This document shows, one piece after another, positions 12,421-23,400 of a stretch of 64,000 bases of DNA (within the stretch, counting starts at the first letter, position 1; every line of letters begins with the position of its first letter). Source of the DNA: Marthasterias glacialis (Eukaryota; Echinodermata; Asteroidea; Forcipulatida; Asteriidae); contig OU452240.1 of NCBI GenBank assembly GCA_911728455.2, forward strand, positions 3,658,001 through 3,722,000. The letters run 5' to 3'. The notes under the pieces were generated by a model. The model had not been told where the DNA came from and made no database searches. It saw only the letters and a list, made by a program, of their open reading frames with translations. The position numbers and the translations under genes were made by a program.

Positions 12421-13119
12421 GTACATAATTTTAAATGACATTAACCCACACTGACAAGCTAATCGTGTACAATTTATGACCCGTAATCCCGACCCTTTCA
12501 AATCCATGAAACCATCGGTTTAGAAAGTTCAAGAACACCCCTCGGGAGCAAGTGGAAAAGTCCCAAGGAAAGATAAGTTTACCATGACTTTGATTGGCAT
12601 CTTATTAACGAACGGGGCTTCACAACTCTCAAAGGGAGGGGGTGACTATAGGGAATCCCCCCACCAAGAATTAAGGTCACGGAGTTAATACCCATAATGA
12701 TCGTTGGTAATCCCTTTTTATGTATGTAGGATTAAATGAGATCAATCTTGGGCGGTCAGTCGTTGTTCTATAAATGCACTGCATGCTAAATCAGTTTTAG
12801 AGGAGTATCTTCTTTTGGAACGTCTTGGTTTTGTGGGAAATATTGCTGATTTTGTAAAAAATTGCAAAGCCTTGGTAAGGAGTGATCCACGTTTAAAAAA
12901 AAAACGTGAATGTGACAAAAGTTTTGACTTCTGTGATCATGGTACATCGGGAAGTTTTTTTTTGTTGGCAACGAAACTGTTTTAACTGTGTTATATACAA
13001 TATCAACAAAGAGTTGTTCTTTTTAACACGTCTCTGTTTTTCATGATGGTTTTTCGGTTATAAGGCACTCACGGCTGTTGCCGAGCATTATAATCAAAAT
13101 GTCGCACGCGCGTTACACA

Positions 13120-13260
13120 CGACTATGTCCGACACAAATAATTATGTCCGACACAAACAATTATGTCCGACAATGATTTCTCGGTGACATTGGTTTGTCG
13201 GACACAATGTTTCAAACAAAATGATTTGTCGAATATAATAGGTTGGTTATAATGGTTTGT
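13120..13260. repeat. Short interrupted repeat of ATGTCCGACACAAA
   Basis: The words TATGTCCGACACAAATAATT, TATGTCCGACACAAACAATT and TATGTCCGACAATGATTT are adjacent, followed by an inverted GTTTGTCGGACACAATG. Related GTCCGACAAA words occur near 3650-3705. Confidence 0.55.
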
Positions 13261-13780
13261 CTACTTTTTTTGGAACATCCACAATTTTTTGATCTCATGT
13301 ACTCTCTTAAATCTTAGTACTGATGTGAAAAAAATAGATGTCATCTGAATTGGTTATTTACATTTTCCTAAGTAACAAATTTACACGTGGACGTGCACAT
13401 AATTGCGGACACTCAAGAACCGTTATTCGGGTTGCATTCCTCCCCCCCCCTTCCCCTGATAGTGGGACCGCCTTCCTGGCAGCAACTTTCACAGGTTGGT
13501 TGTGGAATCTTTTCGTTGAGAACTCCAACGAACAAACATGAATGAATGGAATCTTTTAAAACCAATGAATGTGTCATATACTTCTAAAGCACGCAGGCAA
13601 TATTGGTAACTGTCCAAGACCAGTATCCGCACTTTGTGTGACCCAGCATTATACATAAAAATAACAAAACCTGTGAAAGTTCAAGCTCCATCGGTCGTCG
13701 GAATCACGTGAAACAATAGTGAAAACCAATATGCGTTCACTGTTATCGATAGTCGGGTTTTGGACTCGCGAGATCAAAAC

Positions 13781-14022
13781 TACACTCTAAAAGATGACAG
13801 TGTTAAATCAACACTTCACGTGTTCGGTCAGTGATAACTCTGTTATATTAAGTTAGATTCAAATACTACAAGTGTCAAACTAGCGAATCAGAAGCTGGGA
13901 TTTAACTCTTAATAGTGTAAACTCAACTCTCCAATTGAGTTACATTTAACTCTTTTTAAAAGTGTTGTCACTGACCGAACTCTGTAAAGTGTTGATTTAA
14001 CACTGAGGTTTATATAGTGTTA
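13781..14022. mobile_element. Palindromic MITE family B (about 240 bp)
   Basis: The left arm ACAGTGTTAAATCAACACTT followed by GTTCGGTCAGTGATAAC is mirrored at the right by GTTGTCACTGACCGAAC and AAGTGTTGATTTAACACTG. Another inner inverted pair (ATTTAACTCTT and AGTTACATTTAACTC) lies near the centre. It is non-coding and seen once in the window. Confidence 0.65.
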
Positions 14023-15104
14023 ATCGTTTTACTCATTTCTCAAAAACTATAAGCATTTCAAGCAGACAAGATTAAAGGAAAACGTTCCACCGTGACCATC
14101 TTCATAACCATGTAAGTTATCTGCGAGTGTTATTTTTTTTTTTAACCATGCCAGCGTTTGTACACACCCTTAAACTGGTGGCTATAGTATTTTTTTAGAT
14201 TTTCAATTCAGAAAAAATGTGAATTCCACTCTTTTATTGTGAATCAATTACAAACAAACTACATCGTAACTGTTCACTCCGCGAAGTACGATAAACCCAT
14301 TACGATTTCAAAATTCCATACGGTGGATGTTAATTTTTTTTTTCCTCCGAGACTCTAAGCTTAGACAGTCAAAACTCTTTATAGCCACAAAAAAATAATA
14401 ATAATAATAATAACTCGAAGAACTATAATGCCTTCTCACAAAGGGCCATTTACAATGGAGAGCTTTTGGGACCCGCTACTGCTACGCGTAAATCGCTTCA
14501 GGCGATTTCACTGCATTTTTCCTCCTGCTTTTTTCGGGCTATAACTCATGCAAAAAATAACCCAGTAAATCATTCTCTGAACATTTTTCCCCGATTATTA
14601 TCCTCCAGTGGCAGACAAATCTCAGCTGCCATTTTGCCTGGCCCACCCAGAATTAATGCAGACAATTTATGTACCCTTCCAGAAAAAAATTGTTTGGGAT
14701 CATAAGACGCTTACGACCCGCGGGGCAAGCTGAAAACAAAATATGTAACCGTTGATTATTTTGAAAGAAAAGAGTAAAATAAACAACTCGACGAAACATG
14801 TGATGTGTTTTCTTTAAAACGAAACTGTCAGTGTTCTTGAATCTCTGAATAAATAATAATGGTATTTTTAAAGGATCGTTTATAATAGTTATCCCCAAAA
14901 CGTCATATTCGAAAGTGGGGACATTTTACAGGTTCGTGGGTCTATTGAAGTTTTCAGATGCTAGATTTTGTAGGTTTTTAGTTTGAATAAAGAAGTTTGA
15001 GAATTGGGAAAATTTTGTCTTCCCAAATCCAACTGTGTACCACTCCTTAATGACCGTACATATCAATTTTAAGGTTCATCGATATTTTAGGTTAAAATCT
15101 ATAG

Positions 15105-15500
15105 TGGTATCTGAGTGAAAATGACTGTATGTAGTCTCCCAAAAAAATGATGTACCATCCATTTATAAGATGTGCTTTTAAAAAAACTAGAGGATTGGAA
15201 TGAATGCACTGTTCCAAAAACCAATGATGTACCATCCCTTTATGATGTGTTTCTTGAAAACTAAAGGGTTGGAATGAATGTACTCTTCAAAAACCAATGA
15301 TGTACCATCCCTTTATGATGTGTTTCTTGAAAACTAGAGGATTGGAATGAATGTACTCTTCCAAAACCCAATGATATGTTTCTTGAAAACTAGAAGATTG
15401 GAATGAATGTACTCTTCCACAAACCAATAATGTGCCATCACTTGTGATTTGTTTCTTGAAAACTAGAGCTAGGAGTGTACTCTTCCAAAAGCTCAGATCT
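15105..15500. repeat. 73-bp tandem repeat, about 5 units
   Basis: CCAATGATGTACCATCCCTT starts at 15221 and again at 15294, 73 bp apart. Each unit continues ATGATGTGTTTCTTGAAAAC and TTGGAATGAATGTACTCTTC. Units at both edges are diverged or partly deleted. Confidence 0.85.
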
Positions 15501-15894
15501 ACACTTTCCCCGCCCTTTTGTTGATACAAAAGGAATACCTTTGCTAATAAGGATCAACCATCTTTTCCTTCTGTTCATTTTTAATGTCAACCAAACCGAG
15601 GCTGGAAGGGAAACAGTAGGGACCCTTGCGTAAAATGTGAATAAGAACTAATCTCATCATTTTGTTTACACATGGAACCAGACACGGGTCTTTACGTGAC
15701 CTCTGGGCATACGCGGCACTGAGTAATAACGAGTATTTTTACACGTGGTAGCAACAAAAGCTGTCTCTTTGCAATGGTAGCCCCTTGTTAAACATCTTGT
15801 GTTGACTTTATAAACATCTCATAAGCCTCAATTAGAGACTTTGGCAAGAGACTGGATGTTTCAGAGTCTGGACGAGTAGAGAGTGGGAGAGAGA

Positions 15895-16247
15895 AGGGAA
15901 AGGTAAAGAAAGACAACTGAGCACGTCAAGGTTATATCGTGTAACACTTTGAAAATAATCTTATTAATGAGTGGAGGTTCTGAAGATTATTGACGCAGGT
16001 GTAACAACTCGACGTTTCGATCAGTATGCTCCGATGGTCTTCATCTTTTTTTATTATATTAAGTGTACAAAGGTTAGAAGGAAAAGGTATAGAAAGACAA
16101 CCGAGCACGCAAGGTTATATCGTATAACACTTCGAAAATAATCTTATTAATAAGTTGAGATTGTTCCGAAGATTAGTGGTACAGGTGTAACAACTCGACG
16201 TTTCGATCAGTATGCTCCGATGGTCTTCATCTTTGTATTTTATTAAG
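15895..16247. repeat. Direct tandem duplication (about 185 bp) carrying two copies of the GAAACGTCGAG hairpin module
   Basis: The block beginning GAAAGACAACTGAGCACG is repeated as GAAAGACAACCGAGCACG about 185 bp later. Both copies run through AAGGTTATATCGT and AAAATAATCTTATTAAT to AACAACTCGACGTTTCGATC. On the minus strand each copy ends with the hairpin module (16008-16045 and 16194-16230) described for 55632-55696. The histone-like stem-loop is too diverged here to pair. Confidence 0.75.
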
Positions 16248-16329
16248 TTTACACAGGCTTCATTTAGAAATGTTGTCAAGCAGTATTAGCAACCGAGCAG
16301 CAGTGGTAGCGGCCAACATCAGCTTGTCT

Positions 16330-16500
16330 AGCATTGCTGTACCTTATATTGATTCAAAGAGAGTAATGGCTCATAAGTTGCAATGGCGTCATCGAATGGT
16401 GTATCTCCTACTGATTCAAGGAAACTAATCACTCCAGTAGCAGTGATTTTGCCCAAATTTAGTGACGCTGTACCTTATATTGATTCAAAGAGAGTAAGCC
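16330..16500 (+). repeat. Two further copies of the TACCTTATATTGATTCAAAG motif
   Basis: Near-perfect copies, each preceded by GCTG and followed by AGAGTAA, are present at about 16340 and 16469. They are separated by about 130 bp containing related words such as ATTTTGCCCAAATT. Confidence 0.6.
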
Positions 16501-17092
16501 TAATAGCAACAATTTTGCCCGCGTTATCAAAGCCGCACGTGCCCCAATTTTCTCGTGGAGTACTGGTCTCCCCCAAGCCGAAAATTTAATTAATTTTGAC
16601 GACAATTTTTTTTTCTCTCAGTGCACGAAGCAAGATAGAGAGAGAAAGAGTGATACAGAGCTGACACGACACCCCAGCAGAAAATATTATTTCTAACACA
16701 ATTAGTATGTTCTGATTTATAAATAACTCACGTTTAGGCCCATGCAGGGATTGTTAAATTTCTAAATTATTCAGTTACATACCTCACAAGTCGACGACCG
16801 TCACTTCAGCAAGAAGTAATAAAGACAGATCATTGTAAAAAAAAAAAAAAAAAAAAAATGAATTCCAGGTGTTATTCTGTAAATCAATATTTGGTTTCTT
16901 GTTAAAGGGGTGGTTTGAATAGCGGAAAATCTTGATTTTTTTTTAAACTTATTTATATCAATATTTTGTTGTGTTTGTCCGTAGTTTTCCCTACCCCTTA
17001 CCATGGACGAAAAAAGGGGGAAGTAAAAACAAGCGTTACTAAAACAAAAACATGCAACTAACTAATTAGTAGTAAACAAATGGAATGATTTA

Positions 17093-17220
17093 TATGTGAC
17101 AACACCAACATGGTGTAAGTTATCCCTATTGCTTTATTGTTGGTAGAATTAACACCGTGTCTGTATTATCACATACAGATACCAAGAGAATCAACTCAAC
17201 ACCCCAGTTTTTTGCAATGT
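17093..17220. mobile_element. Palindromic MITE family A, 5'-truncated copy
   Basis: The left arm retains only TATATGTGACAACACCAACA. The right arm ATACCAAGAGAATCAACTCA to TTTTTGCAATG is complete. The central CTATTGCTTTATTGTTGGTA segment matches the copy at 2741-2909. Confidence 0.7.
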
Positions 17221-17668
17221 AATAACATTTACAATGTTATTGTAGGGGGGGGGGGGGTGACAGTTTCTTCTAAAGATATGACCCGCACACCGTCGCTACA
17301 ATGACGGTATTCCAAAATTGTGTGCTGTCGTCACAATTCTTTCAACCATATGTGTTGGTCATAAATCGTCATTAACACATACACCCTCGTAGTTCTTCCC
17401 TCGCGTGTGCCCTCTACGAGAAGCCGTTTGCAAACTAGAAAGACAAATTTCTAGAATTTACCGATGGCACAGCACCTTTAAGCATTTATTTTGTGTTCTG
17501 ATGATCAGAAAACATTAGACTACATGGTGCTGGCTGCTACGACAACAAATTGTGATCTGGTTTAGATTTGTACGTTAGTTTGTAACTTAATAAGACACAC
17601 AAGGGTTGAATTTCTCAACCCTTTTGACAATGTTGCGCCAGGAGCTTCTTAAAGGGACTCGTCAGCTG

Positions 17669-17828
17669 CACTACAAAAACTGAGCAGTTATAAATTGATT
17701 CTTTCTGGTATCTATATGTGACAACGCGGACACGGTGTACCGCAGTTTGGTAATAATTAACACCGTGTCTGTGTTTTCTTTATATAGATCCCCCAAAGAA
17801 TCAATTTAACACCTCAGTTTTTGCAGTG
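17669..17828. mobile_element. Palindromic MITE family A, complete copy
   Basis: It starts CACTACAAAAACTGAGCAG and ends CACCTCAGTTTTTGCAGTG in inverted orientation. Both arms contain the TTGATTC...GGTATCTATATG segment or its inverse. Length is about 160 bp. Confidence 0.75.
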
Positions 17829-20358
17829 TCTATTTTTATTTTCTTTTTTACTTCTTGGAAGTGGATTTATTGGCCGACATATATTTTGTTGCTGAGATAA
17901 ACTCGCCGAGAAGCCCGGTCACGAACAAGCTACATTGTGCGGAATTTTGGCTTGGATTTTGTTTCCGTTAAAGCAAGTTGTTCCCTTCTTAATAACTTTA
18001 AAACTAGAGCTTATATTTTATGAGCTCACAAATTTGCTCAGAACAGGAAGATCTAGCTTAGCGGAAATGAATTAACAGCCAAAACGGGGGGAAATAATAA
18101 TAATAAAAGCAAATAAAAATAAATCGGGGAAAAATTCGTATTGTTACAGTAGACCGATTGCGCGACCAACGCTTACATGGCATCACGTGACCTATTGTGG
18201 GTACTACGTCATCTGAGCTGATGGCAAACTACGTGCAAATACATGCCGTGACCAACACAGTTACTAAGCCATTTTATTAAAGTTGTATATTGTGACATTG
18301 ATACTAATCACATTACTGTTTCATAAACTACCGGTATTCTACTACAAAAGAGGTTTATTTTGAGTTATGCACTACCGGCGTCGGATGACTACTTGTATGT
18401 AGCCACCCGTCTGTTATTTTGTTTGTAATGTGGGCCTAAATCACTATTTAAAAAAAGGATAAACAACGTTGGAAAAGTGAGCATTAATACCAAGCCTTGC
18501 AGAATTTCAAATAGGCAAAGGAATCACACAGTTTTTGGAAAGCATTTTCTTCGGATGATTCAGCTTCAAAACTTTCAAAGTCTTTGTGTTGAGATTTTCT
18601 TGCTTAGTAAGTTTTTGTGTTTAAAAAGCTTTATACAAATGGGGTCAGTCATAATGCAAATGTCAACATCGACAGGGGCGGATCCTGGACTTAAAGAAAG
18701 AGGGGGTGCAAACTTTGAGGGCTTATTTAGAAGTTGAAAATGTCACTAATCCTGGTGTTGATTTGTCATAAGTTGAACATGGCGTGGGGTGCGGGGCTCT
18801 TATTTTTTTCTTTTTAACATTGGATGTTCTCTGATGCGATCTAGGACATTTCAGAAGCGCTTTACACATTACGTTTTAACCGTTTTAATTGTTTGATTGT
18901 TTTTTCAATCGGAGGAAATTAGGGGACAGCGCCCGCCCACCCCTTAATATGTCACTGACCAACGGCGTCACAGGTTTGTGTAGCATAGGACAACTCGTTA
19001 TGAAGAAGAAGCTGCAATCGGTTAAAAAACAAATAAATTGACCTGTTTTTATGTTTCTGTTTGGATCGAACGCAAAGGCCATACATATATACTTTTTTAT
19101 ACACATCTATATATAATAGGTCCGGTTTGGATCGAAAGCTAAGGCCATACATTTAGTTTTTTATACATATAATATAAGATATAAAATGGTCTGCAATGCA
19201 CTTGGAATCGATCTAAATGTTATCACCGAGGCAGCGCTGCACTTTAACGGTGAACTCTCTCTAACCTCGCGTCTCAACAACAACTTCGCACAGCGGTTGC
19301 GAAAAGTTGATTTGTTTAATGCCTCGGCCGTGTGCCGGTGGATATTTCACTCCGAAAAAGGGGGAAATTCGCACAGACAACTGGATGCACCTTAAGGCAC
19401 GAGTTGTAAAAGCTCTACAATTTGTGCGTCGATCTTAAAGGGAATGTCTTGTCCTGTTTTCACCCCAAAAATTTGATGCATCAGATTCTGACTCGTAAAA
19501 TTTAGGAATGGTAAAGCTGATAGTGCAATTTCAGGAGAAAATAGTTCTCAAAAAACAGCATGCACACTTTTCAGCATGTAAACACATTGTCCTTATCTAT
19601 GATTGTTACAACCGAAATTAAGATCCGGGGCTTCGAATTCTATTTTCTTGACTTTGACAGAATTTCAGACGGAAATATTTCTATGGCAGATTGGTACTGG
19701 TATGAACTTCATAATCAGTAAGCTTTCAGACTGATACTAATTTAAACAAAAATGACGAATACTAATCCTGTATCCTTCCTTTAACCAGAGTTTGTGGCTT
19801 AATAAATTAGAAGCGGAGCTGGTAAAGAGCGCATGCGCCTTGAAGTTGGTTGCACGGGGTCGTGTGCAGAGATCACAATAGTATTTATCTGGGGGCTAGA
19901 GGTCAAAGGTTAGAATTTGATGCACCGAATTGTTCGGCGACGAATCCTTTATATTAAATCGTATAAGACAAAAATACAAGATCGATCCCCTACTCGCAGT
20001 ACATGTGACTTGAAGATGACAACAGAGGGCCTGTTTTATAGGACTGCTGAAACAAAACTGCTAATAGTAACGAAAACAAACTTGGTGAGCAAAAACAGAT
20101 TTCCAGTGGGAGAAAACACGCAGTGTATATTTTGTTTATGACTGGTTCCCTGCGTTATTTTGCTAAAGCAGATAAATTTTCCTGAGCAGATTGTTTCCGT
20201 TAGACGGCTCTTTGACCCATCCCCTAGTTCAGACAGAGCAGATTTTCAGTGCGATGTGAGTTTTAAACTTTTTAAAGATGTTTAAATTGATGTTTCCAAT
20301 TTAATCACCTCTACTATGCCATCTTTGAGATTTGCTGCTTTTTGTTGCTTTTCAACAG
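17829..20358. other. Non-coding stretch upstream of the frizzled-type exon
   Basis: No exon completing the first half of the cysteine-rich domain could be recognised here. A short direct duplication (GTTTGGATCGAA...GGCCATACAT, twice) lies at 19057-19165. The open frame at 19186-19395 has no recognisable domain or splice context. Confidence 0.4.
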
Positions 20359-20494
20359 GCTCGGCGTGATTGCGAGCAGACCCTCAACGCCCACGGCCTG
20401 CCCTGGCCAGACGAGCTCGGCTGCGAGACACTACCGGAGTCTCACCCCGGCGACAAGCGAGAGAAATGCATCAACTTTGAACCACCCATACCAG
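20359..20494 (+). CDS. Exon: C-terminal part of a frizzled-type cysteine-rich domain
   Basis: The exon follows the acceptor TTGCTTTTCAACAG and ends phase 1 at CCACCCATACCAG before GTATGC. It reads ARRDCEQTLNAHGLPWPDEL and then GCETLPES...REKCINFEPP. This matches the last third of Fz CRDs (ARxxCEPxMxxFGFxWPExLxC...C), with the WP and three Cys conserved. The exon joins the Kunitz exon in phase 1. The preceding half of the CRD would need upstream exons ending in a C-x-x-x-C segment, which were not recognised. Confidence 0.75.
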
Positions 20495-23400
20495 GTATGC
20501 CTTCTGTCGGTGACCTTTGTCGGTGACCTCCTCTTACGGAAGCAACTGGCCACGATGCCCCTTAACAACCCCATCACCTTCCCCAATCGAAGTAATTCCG
20601 CTAATTTTCTTAATCTTTACAAACAACTCCCGTTATGATATGAAACCATCACGTCAGTTTTATGTCGGGTAATTTAAAACAGAAGTCTGGAACTGCGAAT
20701 AAAAACAAATGCATTTACCCGATTTACTCTGATTGCTAAACTGCAAAAATAGAAACGTTCGTATTCATAAACTTGAAAACCCTAACGTCTAGATATTTAA
20801 ATTCGTCATAAATAATTTCCGTGATCAGCTTAAAAAAGGGTATCTATTTAAAAACTGATATTATCACGTTTTTAAATTCAGTTTTAAAATAGATTTCCAA
20901 TGATACTCAACCCTTGAGGTAATAAATAATAGGGTGTAGGGCCATCTCGACTCAAAACCATCTCGACTCAAAACCATCTCGACTCAAAACAATCTCGACT
21001 CAAAACCATCTCGACTCAAAACCGTCTCGACTCAAAACCGGCACCAACTCGACTCGAGATGGATTTGAGTCGAGATGACTGCACACCATTAATAGTAAGA
21101 GAGGCCGAAACTTCAGAACGTTGTGCGTTCCAAAAAATGTCCCATAAACTCTGCCTTTGGCAATGATAGTCCGCTAAGTTCGATTTTTAATATATCAAAT
21201 CGAGCATGGTAAAATTTGAATTGAATTGTCTGTGAAGTATTTTAAATAATAAAGACGCTCGCTCGTCACCTATACCCGACGACTATTTCTGTGGCACAAA
21301 ACGATTGTTTACCCGTACATAGTTTAAATGCATGTGCAATACTAAATCCACCCCTCTGATCCGTGTGTTAAAAAAAAGAGTTAAAGACAGCACAAAAAAC
21401 TTTTAATTTGTACAGTTTGTAGTAGGTCCAATTAACTTTGAATACCTGGAAAACTACAGCCTGAAAGTGTTCTTGTCCAACTACATTTTTGCGGTAATTA
21501 TTATATATTTTATCGAGTATCTCTCTAAAAATTTCCGACTGAAATTTACTCTATTCGATTGAAACTAGGGACAGACTGCAAAAGATTTGTCCCTGGCCTC
21601 AATCGAAAAGAGTGATTTTCAATCTAATGAGAGTGATTTTTAATCCAACTATTTAAGAGAGTTGTGTAAAGCTTTTTTTTTAAGTATTGATTTACGCTAA
21701 CGTCGACGCAAAGATTGGATGTTCATCAATTCAAAGAAATAACATAAATTGTGTCCATGTTTTCTTGAGGAAAGTAGTTCCTGTAGGCGAGAAACTGACA
21801 AGCTCTCGCCTCCCCTTTCCCGTGCTCCCAGTTCAAATAGAGTTTGAAATAGACAGCTTGGAGCGTGAAATAGGACAGTCAGAACACGCTGTTTACCAAG
21901 ATATGGACAAAGAAACACAATCCCGAAGAAATCCGAGGCTTACTACAACCCCTGGATGTATTTTTCCCTCCTCATTTACTTCCAGAGCATCCAAGGCTGT
22001 CCAGAGCAGCATTGATGCGTTGTCAAGGCAACCGTCTCGAGCAAACAATAGTCTTCAGATGAGCAAAGTGCGTGTGCATGCTGATTGGACTGTTAAGGCC
22101 GTCAGATGCCGTCCCACTGGGAGTTGCTTGCACGGCTCTAAAGAGGCCAAATCTCTCACAAATTAGATTTCTACGCTCGGTTTTTTTCCCTGGGAGAGAT
22201 CAGACAGACAATGCTTGCTCTGAAACCCCGCAGCGCCTCAAGGCGCTCTTTATTGCCCTTCAGCGATGCATAAGTCTTCGTTAGAATGACGGCCTTCACG
22301 ATTACACTGGCAAAAGTTGAGCAGAATTTAAGATTTCCTTCATGGAAGAAATCCGTCGAAGACGCAATCACGTTTAAAAATTAGATGGTTGAACACAAGT
22401 TTAACAATGACCTTCCCTTAATAACCTACAATCCGCCTACTGCAGTCGCGTGGTAAATGCGGAGGTTTAGACACGCGAATTTGCTCGAGTTCTTGGAAAA
22501 TGGCCATTTGAAATCGACAAATAAGTTATTTTGTACACGTTCTACAGCGAGTTAATTATTATTGTCATCTTTCTGGTTACAAAACCACGGGACCCTCAAA
22601 AGTGCCGTGCACTGTGACACGTAAGCCTGAAGATACCTGCAATGAGAAGATGATGAAGGCATTTTCGGTCTTAGATGCGGGAAGAAATCCCCAATTTGGG
22701 TCATAACCCACGCAATTAGGTAGGGACTAAAAACTCAATCCACATGGTAAGGCTTCGGTCTGAGGGTTGGATTCGAACCGGGGTCACAGAGATCACCACT
22801 CTTGAGGCAGGGAAGAAGACACTTAATAGCCAACCTGAATGCCTGCCCTGAATACGTCGTCTGTATTAGACATCCTCAAATGAAGTCGAATTCGAAACTT
22901 TGCATTGCAGTGCAAAGTTGTAGGAAAAACAATATTGAAACAAAGGTTTGCGCTGATGTACCATGTAATATTCTCGTATGAGTTGTGGTGGTGGTTTTGA
23001 AAAAGAACCGTTGGTGTAACAACTCGACGTTTCGATCAGTTTGGTCTGATCGTCTTCAGCAGAACAATGCATTATGGTAAAGAAAATCAGTGTAAAATAA
23101 CAGTTTGGCTGTAATACAAGAGGACAAAGTCGGCGTTAGAAGAGTTCCAATACATCATTATCACGAATAAAGATGGCATATTATGCACAGATCATGAAGT
23201 GCAAAATATGATTTCGCCACAAAATAAGGGAAGTGGTACTTTTAGACGCAAGAGGGCAGCAGACTGTAATATCAGGCATTTTCACCTGGTGTTTGATATG
23301 GGAAAAATGACATACAGATGGATATTATTGTGTATTCATCAACTGTGTTGATCACATAATGATACCATGTTGCCTTTTGACAACAGTTCCTCCATTCTTT

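Noticed and set aside
19186-19395. Possible upstream exon of the Fz-Kunitz-Ig gene
   Set aside because: It has a reasonable base composition but lacks the cysteine pattern of a frizzled CRD and shows no clear acceptor/donor pair in the right phase.
20942-21050. CRISPR-like direct repeats
   Set aside because: Units are contiguous with no spacers, and the sequence is an animal intron.
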